Notes: generated by a model not told the origin, from the letters alone. DNA of 64,000 nucleotides from Clostridiales bacterium (GCA_017569285.1 CP069419.1:744001-808000), one strand, 5' to 3'; counted from the stretch's first letter, positions 36,452 to 45,328 are shown. Numbers and translations: made by a program.

Positions 36452-37837
36452 TCAGCGTCCGCCGATCATGATCTTGCAGCGCATATGCGGTCCGCCCATG
36501 CCCACCGGCATCGGCTGTTTTTTGCCGCAGAATCCGCTGCTTGCCCATTCCACCTCATCGGATACCATATCCACAGTCTTCAGCATTTCAAACGCCACGC
36601 CCGTCACCGTTGTATCCAGCAGGGCCCGGCCCAGCTTGCCGTTTTTGATCTCATATCCGCAGGTTACGCCGAACATAAACTCCCCGGTCAGGTCCGCCTG
36701 GCCGTTTCCCGAGTCAATCAGGTAATATCCGTCATCCACGGAGGCAATCATATCCTCTACTGTACTGGTGCCCGACAGGATGCACGTATTCCGCATCCGG
36801 ATCACCGGTTCATCGCTGAATGACCACGCCCGCGCGTTTCCTTTCGGCGCCATATGGTACCGTTCCGCACTCTCCCGGTCGTTCATGTACCCGGTCAGGA
36901 TCCCGTTCCGGATCAGCTCCGCGTCCTCCGCCCGGGTTCCCTCATCGTCCAGGTAAACGGGCAGGGGCGCAGTCTCTCCGTTATATGTATGGGCAAAGTC
37001 CACCATGGTCACCAGGTCGGATGCCACCCGCTTGTTCAGGTTCGGTCCAGCCACGCTTCCACCGTCCACCAGGTCGGCTTCCACGGTATGTCCGACTGCT
37101 TCATGTGCCAGCATACCGCCCATATTGCCTCCCAGCACCACCGTTTTGTATCCGGCTTCGGCGTACACGCCTTCCCGCTTGTCCATCAGCCGCTGGTACA
37201 ACCTGTCAAGTTCCGGATAGTACACTTCCACATTGCTGAAATAATCTGCGAAGCTGCCGTAACCGCCGAAGGGTTTGAACAGCTCCACCGGCACGCCCGC
37301 GTCGGATTCCGCGTCCAGCATCACATAGATATAGCAGCGCGGTACGGTCACATGCCCGCAGTACGCGTCCGAAGAACAGATGATTTTATCCATGGAATCC
37401 TCGGTGTACACAATCGTCCGGCTGGTCAGCTTCGGGTAATGCTCCTCGATGTACCGGTCAATCTGCCGGCACGCTTCGATAATCCGCTGCTGCTCCGTAT
37501 CCACGATGTCCCGGTTCAGCGGAACCGTACCGGTTCCCGTGGACGGGGGCAGGATAAGCTTCCGGTCGGTATGACGGGAAAGGAACCGCGCGTTGTCCGT
37601 TGCCGCCCGGATCACCTTTTCCGCTGCGTCCGGCGTATACTCGGCGATCGAGGCAAAACCGAACAGGCCGTCCAAATTGACCCGCGCGTTGACTCCCCGG
37701 CTTTCACTGCGGGAATTCTGCACTATATTGCCCTTCAGCAGTACCACCCTGCGGTTCCGGTTTTCATGTCCCCGCAGCACAGTCTGGCCCTTGTCTGAAA
37801 ACAGGGCCGCTTTGGTTCCGATAATATCCTGTAACAT
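36452..37837 (-). CDS. tldD: TldD-family metalloprotease
   Basis: 461 aa, normal size. The metal motif HEAVGHTVEADL (HExxxH) is in GGMLAHEAVGHT, about residue 230, and marks the catalytic subunit of TldDE. C-terminal Cys/His-rich part with GVTCGYEIKNGKLGRAL. ATG with GGAGGAAAAG upstream. It follows the YdcF-like gene by 36 bases in the same transcript. Confidence 0.94.
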   Translation of the reverse strand: MLQDIIGTKAALFSDKGQTVLRGHENRNRRVVLLKGNIVQNSRSESRGVNARVNLDGLFGFASIAEYTPDAAEKVIRAATDNARFLSRHTDRKLILPPSTGTGTVPLNRDIVDTEQQRIIEACRQIDRYIEEHYPKLTSRTIVYTEDSMDKIICSSDAYCGHVTVPRCYIYVMLDAESDAGVPVELFKPFGGYGSFADYFSNVEVYYPELDRLYQRLMDKREGVYAEAGYKTVVLGGNMGGMLAHEAVGHTVEADLVDGGSVAGPNLNKRVASDLVTMVDFAHTYNGETAPLPVYLDDEGTRAEDAELIRNGILTGYMNDRESAERYHMAPKGNARAWSFSDEPVIRMRNTCILSGTSTVEDMIASVDDGYYLIDSGNGQADLTGEFMFGVTCGYEIKNGKLGRALLDTTVTGVAFEMLKTVDMVSDEVEWASSGFCGKKQPMPVGMGGPHMRCKIMIGGR

Positions 37838-37873
37838 ATAGTCTTTTCCTCCAATGATGATTCTGTTTTTCGG

Positions 37874-38752
37874 TCAGTCAGCCGTCCCGAAGCGGCTGAT
37901 CAGCATATCCAGCTGGTTCAGCGCCATACTTCTTCCGGTTTCAAGGCGCACCGACTCGCTTCCCTTGTAATTGTAGTTTGCAATAACCTCCACAGGATAC
38001 CCTTCCTCCCGGGAGATCGCGGCCATTGCGCGGATCAGCATCTGGCTCCACCGCTGGTGGAAATGGGACGTTACAACCGTGCAGGCATGCACATCCTGTT
38101 CCTTCATGATTGTCAGCGCGTTGATCACGTTGTCCACGGTAATCTTTGCCTCCGGGTCCGTAAATACGCGTTCCGGGGCAATCCCGCACTCCCCGGTCAG
38201 GTATTCTTTCATCTCGCCGGCTTCGGTGTGGTTTTCCGGATTGCTTCCCCCGGTTGCGCCGCCGGTGCAGATGACAATGCTGTCCGGCCAGGACCGCGCC
38301 GCTGCCGCTGCCGCGTCGCACCGGCCCTTCAGCTCCGGCTGCATCCGGCCCCTGCTCAGCGCGTATCCCATCACGATGAAAGCATGCTTTCCGCATTCCG
38401 CAATACCGGAGTCCTCCAGTTCCGGCGCGTACTCCCCGCCCTGGTAGATAATGAACGGGTAATTCTCATTCACCATCACGTTCTCCCAGCAGTCCATGAT
38501 GGCCGCCGCAATCGCGTAGTCCGATTCGCTGACCTTCCGGATTTTTTCCAGGTCCGCAGCGATTTTCTTCTGCCGGGACAGGCTTTCCTTCAGGTTCTCC
38601 TTTTTCAGCAGGCCGGTGATATCCTTCAGGATTTTGATGCTTTTCCGCTGAAAGCAGTATCGCTCCGCAGCTGCAGCCGGGGCAGCAAAAAGCATGAGAA
38701 GCGAAACCACTGCCAGGGCAGCGGCCAGGATATGTCTTCCTCTCGTCCTCAT
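37874..38752 (-). CDS. Exported YdcF/SanA-like (DUF218) protein
   Basis: 292 aa. Signal peptide about 1-29 (ILAAALAVVSLLMLFAAPAAAA). The DUF218 domain shows AFIVMGYALSRGRMQPELK, IVICTGGATGG and VVTSHFHQRWSQMLIRAM. The family is linked to cell-envelope functions (SanA, YdcF), with a Rossmann-like fold and no agreed reaction. It lies 27 bases after tadA. Exported, so acting outside the membrane. Role unknown. Confidence 0.85.
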   Translation of the reverse strand: MRTRGRHILAAALAVVSLLMLFAAPAAAAERYCFQRKSIKILKDITGLLKKENLKESLSRQKKIAADLEKIRKVSESDYAIAAAIMDCWENVMVNENYPFIIYQGGEYAPELEDSGIAECGKHAFIVMGYALSRGRMQPELKGRCDAAAAAARSWPDSIVICTGGATGGSNPENHTEAGEMKEYLTGECGIAPERVFTDPEAKITVDNVINALTIMKEQDVHACTVVTSHFHQRWSQMLIRAMAAISREEGYPVEVIANYNYKGSESVRLETGRSMALNQLDMLISRFGTAD

Positions 38753-38779
38753 GTTCTTCCCCTCCGCGGTTGTTTCTCC

Positions 38780-39253
38780 CTAATGTGCCTCTTGCCCCGG
38801 CTTCCGCTTCTGCCGGAAGCTTCCGGAAAGCAGTTCCGCATACGGTTCCGTATCCGGATCCTGCTCCCACTCGGTCGTGCTGTGCAGCGCCGGATCCGCC
38901 GGCAGGTCATAAATGCTGCCGCAGCAGCCCTTCTCCGCATCCGCCGCGCCGAACACACACCGGCCCACCCGGCTCATTACCATCGCTCCGGCGCACATGG
39001 GGCATGGCTCCAGGGTCACATACAGCGTGCAGTCATTCAGCCGCCAGTCGCCCTTTTCCGCTGCGCCGTGCCGCATGCACAGCAGTTCGGCATGGGCGGT
39101 CGGATCGTGGGCCTGCTCCCGGCGGTTATGGTCCGCCCACAGCAGCGTATCCCCGCGGAACAGAGCGGCGCCCACCGGGATTTCTCCCTCCTCCAGGGCT
39201 TTTTCCGCTTCCCGCATGGCCACCGCCATCCGTTTCCGGTCTTCCTGTGTCAT
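38780..39253 (-). CDS. tadA: tRNA-specific adenosine deaminase
   Basis: 157 aa from the ATG at 39253 (GGAGGA 6 bases upstream). It deaminates A34 to inosine in tRNA-Arg(ACG), allowing wobble reading. Zinc and catalytic motifs PTAHAELLCM (HAE) and EPCPMCAGAM (PCxxC) are present. Length is normal. The C-terminus has a longer, acidic then basic tail (from STTEWEQDPDTEPYAE). Confidence 0.95.
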   Translation of the reverse strand: MTQEDRKRMAVAMREAEKALEEGEIPVGAALFRGDTLLWADHNRREQAHDPTAHAELLCMRHGAAEKGDWRLNDCTLYVTLEPCPMCAGAMVMSRVGRCVFGAADAEKGCCGSIYDLPADPALHSTTEWEQDPDTEPYAELLSGSFRQKRKPGQEAH

Positions 39254-39284
39254 CCGTACTCCTCCGTATATGCCCGTCCCGGGT

Positions 39285-39521
39285 TCAGGAAAGCTTTTCC
39301 AGCCGATCCTGGATATCATCCATCAGGTCGTCGATGTCTTCCACAGTCTCCAGCCACTCATCGTATTCGTCGCTTTCCTCGTCATCGTCCGGTTCATCCG
39401 TTTCCATCGCGCTGATCTCGTCGTACAGCTCCTCCAGCCGGGCCAGCAGTTCACGCAGCTCGTCCGCATTCATCTCCTCAATCCGGAGATTATCCAGGTC
39501 TTCCAGTGTCAGTTTCTCCAT
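39285..39521 (-). CDS. Small acidic coiled-coil protein (78 aa)
   Basis: 78 aa, strongly acidic (DEPDDDEESDEYDEW), with heptad-like Leu/Ile at both ends (ELRELLARLEELYDEI, DDLMDDIQDRLEKL). Probably two helices forming a hairpin. Good ribosome site (AGGAGGA) and its own promoter, and it is the first gene before tadA. Family not recognised. It could be a partner or chaperone-like protein for a basic protein or RNA enzyme (inference). Confidence 0.7.
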   Translation of the reverse strand: MEKLTLEDLDNLRIEEMNADELRELLARLEELYDEISAMETDEPDDDEESDEYDEWLETVEDIDDLMDDIQDRLEKLS

Positions 39522-39560
39522 GGAAGAAGTCCTCCTGTTCGATTCTGCCTCAGTAGGATG

Positions 39561-39589
39561 ATTATACCAGAACCCAGCCCTTTTTGAAA
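39561..39589 (-). promoter_or_regulatory. Promoter of the 78-aa/tadA/ydcF/tldD/tldE operon
   Basis: Minus strand: TTTCAA (39584-39589), a 17-base spacer and TATAAT (39561-39566) with an extended TGG before the -10. It lies 40 bases upstream of the ATG at 39521. Confidence 0.8.
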
Positions 39590-39643
39590 GGGCAGGCCGT
39601 CTGTCCGGCTGCCCCGTCCTGCCGGAAAACGGCCGGATAATCT

Positions 39644-39676
39644 GAAAAGCCTGCGCGGCCGGTTGGCCGCGCAGGC
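39644..39676 (-). terminator. Terminator after the 411-aa secreted protein gene
   Basis: A perfect 12-bp GC-rich stem (39649-39660 with 39665-39676) with loop GGTT, followed by TTTT on the minus strand. Confidence 0.82.
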
Positions 39677-39702
39677 AGGTTCACCGCAGCATCACTGCCG
39701 CC

Positions 39703-40938
39703 TTACGGTTCAGAAATCCGCACCATGATATAGGGAACGTCCGCGTTCACCTTGTGGAATCCCTGCTCTTCATTGGTTCCGAAAATACTCATGGTGGCTG
39801 GCAGCCATGCGCCGTCTTCCATGGGGATCACCTCATCCAGCGTAATATAGCTGAATTCCTGGCTCAGGTTCTTTTCTTTCCCGGCCGCTTCCTTCAGTCC
39901 CGGGAAATCCTCCGCTTTCAGTGTCAGCTCCGTCATTCCCAGTTCCTTTCCCGCTTCATCAAACCAGCGGAAAGGGAAAGAATTAGGTTCATCGACGGGT
40001 GAGCTGTACCGCACGGCAATTTTCCCGTTGTATGCGAATACATCCGATGGATACAGCCCGTCCTGTGCTTCCAGTCCGGCAGTCCACATGGCACGGCCTT
40101 CCGCGTCGAACCGGACCAGGTAATTCCTGCCTTCAAACATGTCCGGTTCAGTTCCGGGTACATTCTCCTGCAGCAAAGCCGCAAACCCGCCGTCCGCGGT
40201 CATCGCGGCATCTCCCAGCCGGGACATTCCCGCGTTCGCCTGCTGGAAGTCCAGCACCGTCTCCCAGACTGTCCGGTCGGATACGCCTTCCAGCTTCTGC
40301 AGCTTCGCGTGATATTGATCCTGTGAATCATTTCCGTAGAGAATCAGTTCATTTTTCCCACTGATCAGGTCCCCGATGCCGTCCTTCATAATCATGCCGT
40401 CATACCGCGCCGTCACATTTCCGTTCCAGTCAAGCAGCAGCGTCTCGGCAGGATCATTGCCCCGCGTCCGGTACGCCATCAGGAAGGAAGGCTCTGCGGC
40501 ATAATCCGTGTATTCTTCCGGAATTGCGAATTCCTTTCCGGTAAATGTTCCGTCCTGGGTTAAGAACAGGACCTTCTTGTTCCATACTTTATCGTACTGG
40601 ACCACCGCGATGGTTCCGTCCTCCAGGACCGTGCCCAGGGAAATGCTGTTGTCCGCGGTTCCTGCGCTGAGGGTCTTCTTCCAGCAGACGCTTCGGTCTG
40701 TGTTCAGGCATACCAGGATCGCATGGGAGCTGATGCTGTCCGTTCCGTCCGTTTCGCCGCCGCCCATCAGGATACGGCCGTCCGGCATGGTGCACAGGTA
40801 GGAAAGCCAGCCGCTGTGATAGCTGCCGATATCGGAGATTGTCTCCGCGCAGGCTGTGCCGACAGCCAGCAGCAGGCCAAGGGCCAGTGCCAGCATCCGT
40901 TTCAGTATATGGTTTCCGTTTGTTTTCTGGGTCTTCAT
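39703..40938 (-). CDS. Secreted protein with repeated beta-propeller-like blades
   Basis: 411 aa from the ATG at 40938 (AGGAAAGG upstream). Signal peptide 1-31 (MLALALGLLLAVGTACA before ET). The mature part is beta-rich, with repeated patterns like MPDGRILMGGGETDG, LEDGTIAVVQYDK and TADGGFAALLQEN at roughly 60-70 residue steps, as in PQQ- or WD-like propellers. No catalytic motif or membrane anchor. Family not certain. It follows the nnr gene by 117 bases and may be on the same transcript. Confidence 0.72.
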   Translation of the reverse strand: MKTQKTNGNHILKRMLALALGLLLAVGTACAETISDIGSYHSGWLSYLCTMPDGRILMGGGETDGTDSISSHAILVCLNTDRSVCWKKTLSAGTADNSISLGTVLEDGTIAVVQYDKVWNKKVLFLTQDGTFTGKEFAIPEEYTDYAAEPSFLMAYRTRGNDPAETLLLDWNGNVTARYDGMIMKDGIGDLISGKNELILYGNDSQDQYHAKLQKLEGVSDRTVWETVLDFQQANAGMSRLGDAAMTADGGFAALLQENVPGTEPDMFEGRNYLVRFDAEGRAMWTAGLEAQDGLYPSDVFAYNGKIAVRYSSPVDEPNSFPFRWFDEAGKELGMTELTLKAEDFPGLKEAAGKEKNLSQEFSYITLDEVIPMEDGAWLPATMSIFGTNEEQGFHKVNADVPYIMVRISEP

Positions 40939-41055
40939 GTTTCTGTTTCCTTTCCTGGGCAGGTTGCCCATCACCCATTCAAACGGACGAAACCGGATTT
41001 TCCATCCCGGAACCATTTTCTCTGCTTCTCCATATGCAGAATATGGAAAGGCCGG

Positions 41056-42567
41056 TCATTTCCTGACCGGCCTTTCCGCTGTTTCCAGTGCCCTGACAAC
41101 CTCGGCAATACTCCCCGCCGTATCCCCGGCCGTCATGGCCGCCTCACCGTATTTCCCGGCAGCAGTTTCCCCGGCCCGGCCGTTGATCCAGGCTGCTCCG
41201 GCTGCCGCCTTCAGCAGCTCGTCCGGATGGGCGGCCGCCACCGCCGCCAAGATGCCGCTGAGCACGTCCCCGCTTCCCGCGGTCGCCATTCCCGGCGTTC
41301 CACGGTCGGCGATCCATGTTTCTTTTCCGTCCGTCACAATGGTGCCGGGACCCTTCAGCAGCAGGATCACCCCGTGCTCCCCGGCAAAATCCTCCGCCAG
41401 CGCCACCGGGGAGTTCTGGATTTCCGCCGCGGTTTTTCCGCTCAGCCGGGCAAACTCCCCGATATGGGGCGTCAGGATAACCTTCCCTGCCGCGTTCTTC
41501 ACCCGTTCCGTCCCGATGGCGGCCAGGGCGTTCAGCCCGTCCGCGTCCAGGATCAGAGTGCCTTCATAGTTTTCCGTCAGGTACCGCACCGTTTTTTCCG
41601 TTTCCCCGCTCATCCCGGCGCCCATTCCGAACGCCGCCGTCTTCGTTCCCCGGAGGGCTTCCCGGAATTCCTCTTCCCGGAATACCATATTGCCGGCATC
41701 CTCCGCCAGCGGGAACAGCGTCGCTTCCAGGATGTCCGGTATCATCTTTTCACACAGGCTGCGCGGCGCACACAGGCGCACCACACCCGCGCCGCTCCGC
41801 ATGGCCGCGTTGGCCATGGCCGCCAGCCGGATCGCTCCGGAATAGCGGAACGAGCCGCCGATCAGCGCGATATATCCGTATATACCTTTATGGCTGAAGT
41901 GTTTTCTCGCCGGGAACAGTTCCGCCGCATCCGCCTCTTCCGTCAGCTGGATTCCATGTCCCAGCGGCGGAATGCCGATGTCGATGTTCACTTTTTCCGC
42001 CATGATATCCTTCGCCATATTCAGGAAATGTCCCGGCTTCCAGCTGCCGATGGAAACCGTCAGGTCGCTGTGCACCGCCGTTTCCGCCATGCCGTTATTC
42101 CCGTTCAGGCCGCTGTTGATATCCGCGCTCACCGTATAGGCGCCGCTTTCGTTGATCATCCGGATCATCCGTGCCGCTTCGCCGGCGGCACTGCCGTGGA
42201 ATCCGGTGCCGAATATGCAGTCCGCGATGCTGCCGTAACCGTCCAGGGAGGTTACATCCGCCCACATGCGGATGGGTATCTTCTTTTCCGCGCACCGGTC
42301 AAACCAGTACAGGCCGTCCGGTGTAAACTTTTCCTCCTGCAACAGGATTTCACAGGGAATACCCGCGTCCGCCAGCAGCCCGGCCAGCACAAATCCGTCC
42401 CCGGCATTATTCCCCGTTCCGCAGACAACCGCTGCCGGTGCTTTCCATTTCCCGGCCCGGAAAATTCCCTCTCCGGCCCGGCGCATCAACTCACGTCCCG
42501 ATGTGCCTGCTGAAATGGCCGCCGCATCGCTCTGCCGCATTTCGGCTGTTGTCAGTATCTCCTGCAT
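41056..42567 (-). CDS. nnr: Bifunctional NAD(P)H-hydrate epimerase/dehydratase
   Basis: 503 aa. The N-terminal half (1-210) is the YjeF_N epimerase (AAVVCGTGNNAGDGFVLAG). The C-terminal half is the ADP-dependent dehydratase (GGSFRYSGAIRLAAMA, GMATAGSGDVLSGILAA, GTIVTDGKETWIADRG). Together they repair NADH and NADPH hydrates in the cytoplasm. A strong promoter with a palindromic spacer is upstream (42591-42618). A long hairpin (41045-41077) overlaps its last codons, without a T-run. Confidence 0.95.
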   Translation of the reverse strand: MQEILTTAEMRQSDAAAISAGTSGRELMRRAGEGIFRAGKWKAPAAVVCGTGNNAGDGFVLAGLLADAGIPCEILLQEEKFTPDGLYWFDRCAEKKIPIRMWADVTSLDGYGSIADCIFGTGFHGSAAGEAARMIRMINESGAYTVSADINSGLNGNNGMAETAVHSDLTVSIGSWKPGHFLNMAKDIMAEKVNIDIGIPPLGHGIQLTEEADAAELFPARKHFSHKGIYGYIALIGGSFRYSGAIRLAAMANAAMRSGAGVVRLCAPRSLCEKMIPDILEATLFPLAEDAGNMVFREEEFREALRGTKTAAFGMGAGMSGETEKTVRYLTENYEGTLILDADGLNALAAIGTERVKNAAGKVILTPHIGEFARLSGKTAAEIQNSPVALAEDFAGEHGVILLLKGPGTIVTDGKETWIADRGTPGMATAGSGDVLSGILAAVAAAHPDELLKAAAGAAWINGRAGETAAGKYGEAAMTAGDTAGSIAEVVRALETAERPVRK

Positions 42568-42590
42568 GCAATCTCCCCCTGTCGCTTCCT

Positions 42591-42618
42591 ACAATAACCG
42601 GTTGCTCCGGTTTGTCAA
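42591..42618 (-). promoter_or_regulatory. Promoter of nnr with palindrome in the spacer
   Basis: Minus strand: TTGACA (42613-42618), a 16-base spacer and TATTGT (42591-42596). AACCGG-N5-CCGGTT (42596-42612), a perfect dyad, fills the spacer and could be a repressor site. Confidence 0.72.
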
Positions 42619-42623
42619 GGGAT

Positions 42624-42662
42624 AAAAAAGGAAGAAACCGGGCCGGCATACAGCCGGTCCGG
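42624..42662 (-). terminator. Terminator of the aldo/keto reductase gene
   Basis: A stem CCGGGCCGGC/GCCGGTCCGG (one G-T pair) with a short loop. On the minus strand it is followed by TTTC and then a run of six T. Confidence 0.78.
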
Positions 42663-42680
42663 CAATGATTCCTGTCCTTG

Positions 42681-43805
42681 TTATGTGTCCAGCAGCCCGG
42701 AGGCTTCCTTCAGCAGGTCGATAATCGGAAGGTGCTGTGGGCATACGCCCTCGCACTGGCCGCAGCCGATGCATTCGGAGGCCCGGCCGTGGCCCTGGCC
42801 AACCACGCCGTTGTAGAAGTTTTTCGGCCGGAACACTTCATTATATAAACGCATCGTATTGACTGCCCGGAACACGTCCGGGATGGAGATCCGCATCGGG
42901 CATCCATCCGTACAGTAACGGCATGCGGTACATCCGATCTGCGGGACATTCAGCATTTCCGTGCGCACTTCCTCCACCAGCGTCTTCTCTTTTTCGCTCA
43001 GCGGTTCGAAATTGCGGAACGTGTTGATGTTGTCCTGCATCTGGTCTTCTGTGCTCATGCCGGAAAGAATGGTCATCACACCGGGCAGGGAGCCCACATA
43101 GCGCAGCGCCCAGGAGGCAACCGACTTTTCCGGCCGTGCCGCCTTGTATTTTGCTTCCAGCTCGGGCCTCAGGCTGGCCAGGCTGCCACCCTTCACCGGT
43201 TCCATAATCACCATCGGGATATTCCGTTCGTGCAGGATTTCATACAGCCGCCCGGAGCAGACCACCGGATTGTTCCAGTCCGCATAGTTCAGCTGGATCT
43301 GGACAAACTCCACTTCCGGATGCTTATCCAGGATCCGGATCAGGTATTCGGGGCTGCCATGGAAGGAGAAACCGAAATGCCGGATCTTTCCTTCCGCTTT
43401 CTTTTGCAGGCCCCAGCTGAAGCAGTTCAGCCTCTCGTAGGTATCGCCGTTGCTGCCGTCCTCAATGGAATGCAGCAGGTAGAAATCAAAATAATCCAGC
43501 CCGCACCGTTCCAGCTGCTCGTTGAAGATCCGGTCCCGGTCCGCTTCGGTTTTCAGGCACCACGCCGGCAGCTTGGTCGCCACCATGAAACTGTCCCGGG
43601 GATGGCGTTTCGCCAGGGCTTCCTTTACGGCCTTTTCCGAGTTCCCGCCGTGATAGACGTACGCGGTGTCAAAATAGTTCATGCCGGCTTCCAGGTAGGC
43701 GTCCGCCATCCGGCAAACGTGGCCGATATCAATGGCTCCGTCCTTCTGGGGCAGCCGCATCATGCCAAAGCCCAGTTTGGGCATCTTTTCCAGGTCAATC
43801 GCCAT
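42681..43805 (-). CDS. Aldo/keto reductase with two C-terminal 4Fe-4S clusters
   Basis: 374 aa from the ATG at 43805 (AAAGG 7 bases upstream). AKR barrel: LGFGMMRLPQ, catalytic Asp/Tyr in NYFDTAYVYHGG, Lys in MVATKLPA and His in FSFHGSP. The C-terminus carries CTACRYCTDGCP and CIGCGQCEGVCPQ, i.e. two ferredoxin-type clusters. It is likely an NAD(P)H- or ferredoxin-linked carbonyl reductase. A promoter with a 19-base spacer and dyad lies upstream (MerR style), suggesting induction by aldehyde or redox stress. Confidence 0.92.
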   Translation of the reverse strand: MAIDLEKMPKLGFGMMRLPQKDGAIDIGHVCRMADAYLEAGMNYFDTAYVYHGGNSEKAVKEALAKRHPRDSFMVATKLPAWCLKTEADRDRIFNEQLERCGLDYFDFYLLHSIEDGSNGDTYERLNCFSWGLQKKAEGKIRHFGFSFHGSPEYLIRILDKHPEVEFVQIQLNYADWNNPVVCSGRLYEILHERNIPMVIMEPVKGGSLASLRPELEAKYKAARPEKSVASWALRYVGSLPGVMTILSGMSTEDQMQDNINTFRNFEPLSEKEKTLVEEVRTEMLNVPQIGCTACRYCTDGCPMRISIPDVFRAVNTMRLYNEVFRPKNFYNGVVGQGHGRASECIGCGQCEGVCPQHLPIIDLLKEASGLLDT

Positions 43806-43849
43806 TCGGGAACCTTTTTTCTGTATCATTGCTCTTTTGTCTGGAATGG

Positions 43850-43880
43850 ATCATAAGGCTTTGAGTTTACTCTAAGTCAA
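43850..43880 (-). promoter_or_regulatory. MerR-type promoter of the aldo/keto reductase gene
   Basis: Minus strand: TTGACT (43875-43880), a 19-base spacer and TATGAT (43850-43855). CTTTGAGT-TT-ACTCTAAG (43859-43876), a 7-of-8 dyad, lies inside the spacer. Such overlong spacers with a central dyad are twisted by MerR-family activators. No MerR gene is present in the window. Confidence 0.65.
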
Positions 43881-43897
43881 GGAAAACTTTCCGTCCC

Positions 43898-43926
43898 TTG
43901 ACGCTGCCGGGGCGTGCGGCTACAAT
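43898..43926 (+). promoter_or_regulatory. Promoter of the MATE transporter gene
   Basis: TTGACG (43898-43903), a 17-base spacer and TACAAT (43921-43926). It is back to back with the aldo/keto reductase promoter, with 17 bases between their -35 boxes (43881-43897). Confidence 0.75.
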
Positions 43927-43960
43927 GCTGGAAGAAATAACGATTCGGGAAGGTGTTAAT

Positions 43961-45328
43961 TTGGCTGCTGATAAGGGCGATTTCTCCCGGGGAAAGGTTT
44001 CGGGAATCATCCTGCGCCTCGGCCTGCCGATGATGCTGGCGGAGCTGGTCCACGTCCTGTACAACATCGTGGACCGGATGTACGTCGGCCATATGCCGGA
44101 AGGGAGCACGCTCGCGCTGACCGCGCTGGGCATCTCGTTCCCGCTCATCACGCTCATCGGGGCCTTCGCCAATCTGTTCAGCACCGGCGGTGCAACGCTG
44201 GCCACCATCGCCCGGGGGGAAGGAAACCACGAAAAAGCGGAATCCATCATCAACACGTCTTTTACCATGCTGGTCCTGGTTGGCGCATTCCTGACTGCGG
44301 CTCTGTATATTTCGGCGCCGGCAGTCCTGTCGCTGCTCGGCGGTGATGAGGAAACGCTGCCGCCGGCGCTTGCCTATTTCCGGATTTATGTGCTCGGCTC
44401 CGTCCCGGTGCTCATCAGCCTGGGAATGAATCCGTTCATCAACGCACAGGGCTTCCCGAAGATCGGGATGGTCACCGTCATCATCGGTGCGGGGCTGAAT
44501 ATCCTCCTGGATCCGCTTCTGATCTATGCGCTGAATCTGGGGATCCGCGGGGCGGCCTGGGCCACCGTTATTTCCCAGGGGGTCAGCGCCGCCTGGGTGC
44601 TGCTGTTCCTCCGCGGCCGGAAGGCGGTTCTCCGCCTGACCGGTTTCCGGGTCGATCGATCGCAGCTCGGCAGCATCCTGAAGCTGGGAGCCACCGGTTT
44701 CTGCTTCCGCATCACCAACAGTATTACCCAGGCCATCGTGAATGTGATGCTGAAAGCCTGGGGCGGCGTACTGAGCACCCTGTATGTCGGTGCGATGAGC
44801 CTGATCAATTCCCTGCGGGAGATCGTCAGCCTGCCGAACAGCGGCATCGTTATGGGCGGCCAGAATGTCATGAGCTTCAACTACGGTTCCCGCCTCTGGC
44901 ACCGGGTCTCGGAGAGCATCCGCTTCACCTTCCTCAGCGGTCTCGGAATCAATGTGGTTCTTTGGGCGGTGCTGATGCTTTGGCCGGATCCGCTGATCCG
45001 GATCTTCACCTCGGACGAGGCGCTGATTGCACTCACCATCCGGTGCGCCCGGATCTATTTCGGCGCGTTCCCATTCATGGCCCTGCAGCAGGCGGGCCAG
45101 TCCACATTCGTCGCACTCAATTATCCAAAATACGCACTCTTTTTCTCCCTTCTGCGGAAAATCGCGCTCGTTGCCCCGCTGACCCTGCTGCTCCCGCCTG
45201 CCGGGCTGGGGGTGGAAGGCGTCTTCTGGGCGGAGCTCATCAGCCAGCTGACCGGTGCCACAGCCTGTTTCCTGACCATGCGCCGCGTCATCTGGAAGGA
45301 AATGGACCGGAGGGCCCGTCAGAGCTGA
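43961..45328 (+). CDS. MATE-family multidrug efflux transporter
   Basis: 455 aa, 12 predicted membrane helices. The start is the TTG at 43961 with GGAAGGTG just upstream; an in-frame TTG at 43898 and an ATG at 43925 lie within the promoter and cannot be translated from it. MATE hallmarks: GLPMMLAELVHVLYNIVDRMYVGHM, with Asp in helix 1-2, and internal repeats QAIVNVMLKAWGG and NSGIVMGGQNVMSFNYG. It exports drugs or toxic compounds using Na+ or H+. Substrate unknown. Divergent from the aldo/keto reductase gene, possibly the same stress response. Confidence 0.9.
   Translation: MAADKGDFSRGKVSGIILRLGLPMMLAELVHVLYNIVDRMYVGHMPEGSTLALTALGISFPLITLIGAFANLFSTGGATLATIARGEGNHEKAESIINTSFTMLVLVGAFLTAALYISAPAVLSLLGGDEETLPPALAYFRIYVLGSVPVLISLGMNPFINAQGFPKIGMVTVIIGAGLNILLDPLLIYALNLGIRGAAWATVISQGVSAAWVLLFLRGRKAVLRLTGFRVDRSQLGSILKLGATGFCFRITNSITQAIVNVMLKAWGGVLSTLYVGAMSLINSLREIVSLPNSGIVMGGQNVMSFNYGSRLWHRVSESIRFTFLSGLGINVVLWAVLMLWPDPLIRIFTSDEALIALTIRCARIYFGAFPFMALQQAGQSTFVALNYPKYALFFSLLRKIALVAPLTLLLPPAGLGVEGVFWAELISQLTGATACFLTMRRVIWKEMDRRARQS

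Noticed and set aside
41045-41077. Strong hairpin at the end of nnr as terminator
   Set aside because: A 14-bp stem is present but no T-run follows on the minus strand, and it includes the nnr stop; read-through to the next gene is likely.
43898-43960. Longer MATE protein starting at the TTG at 43898 or ATG at 43925
   Set aside because: Those codons overlap the -35 and -10 of its own promoter; the TTG at 43961 has a good ribosome site and fits the family N-terminus.
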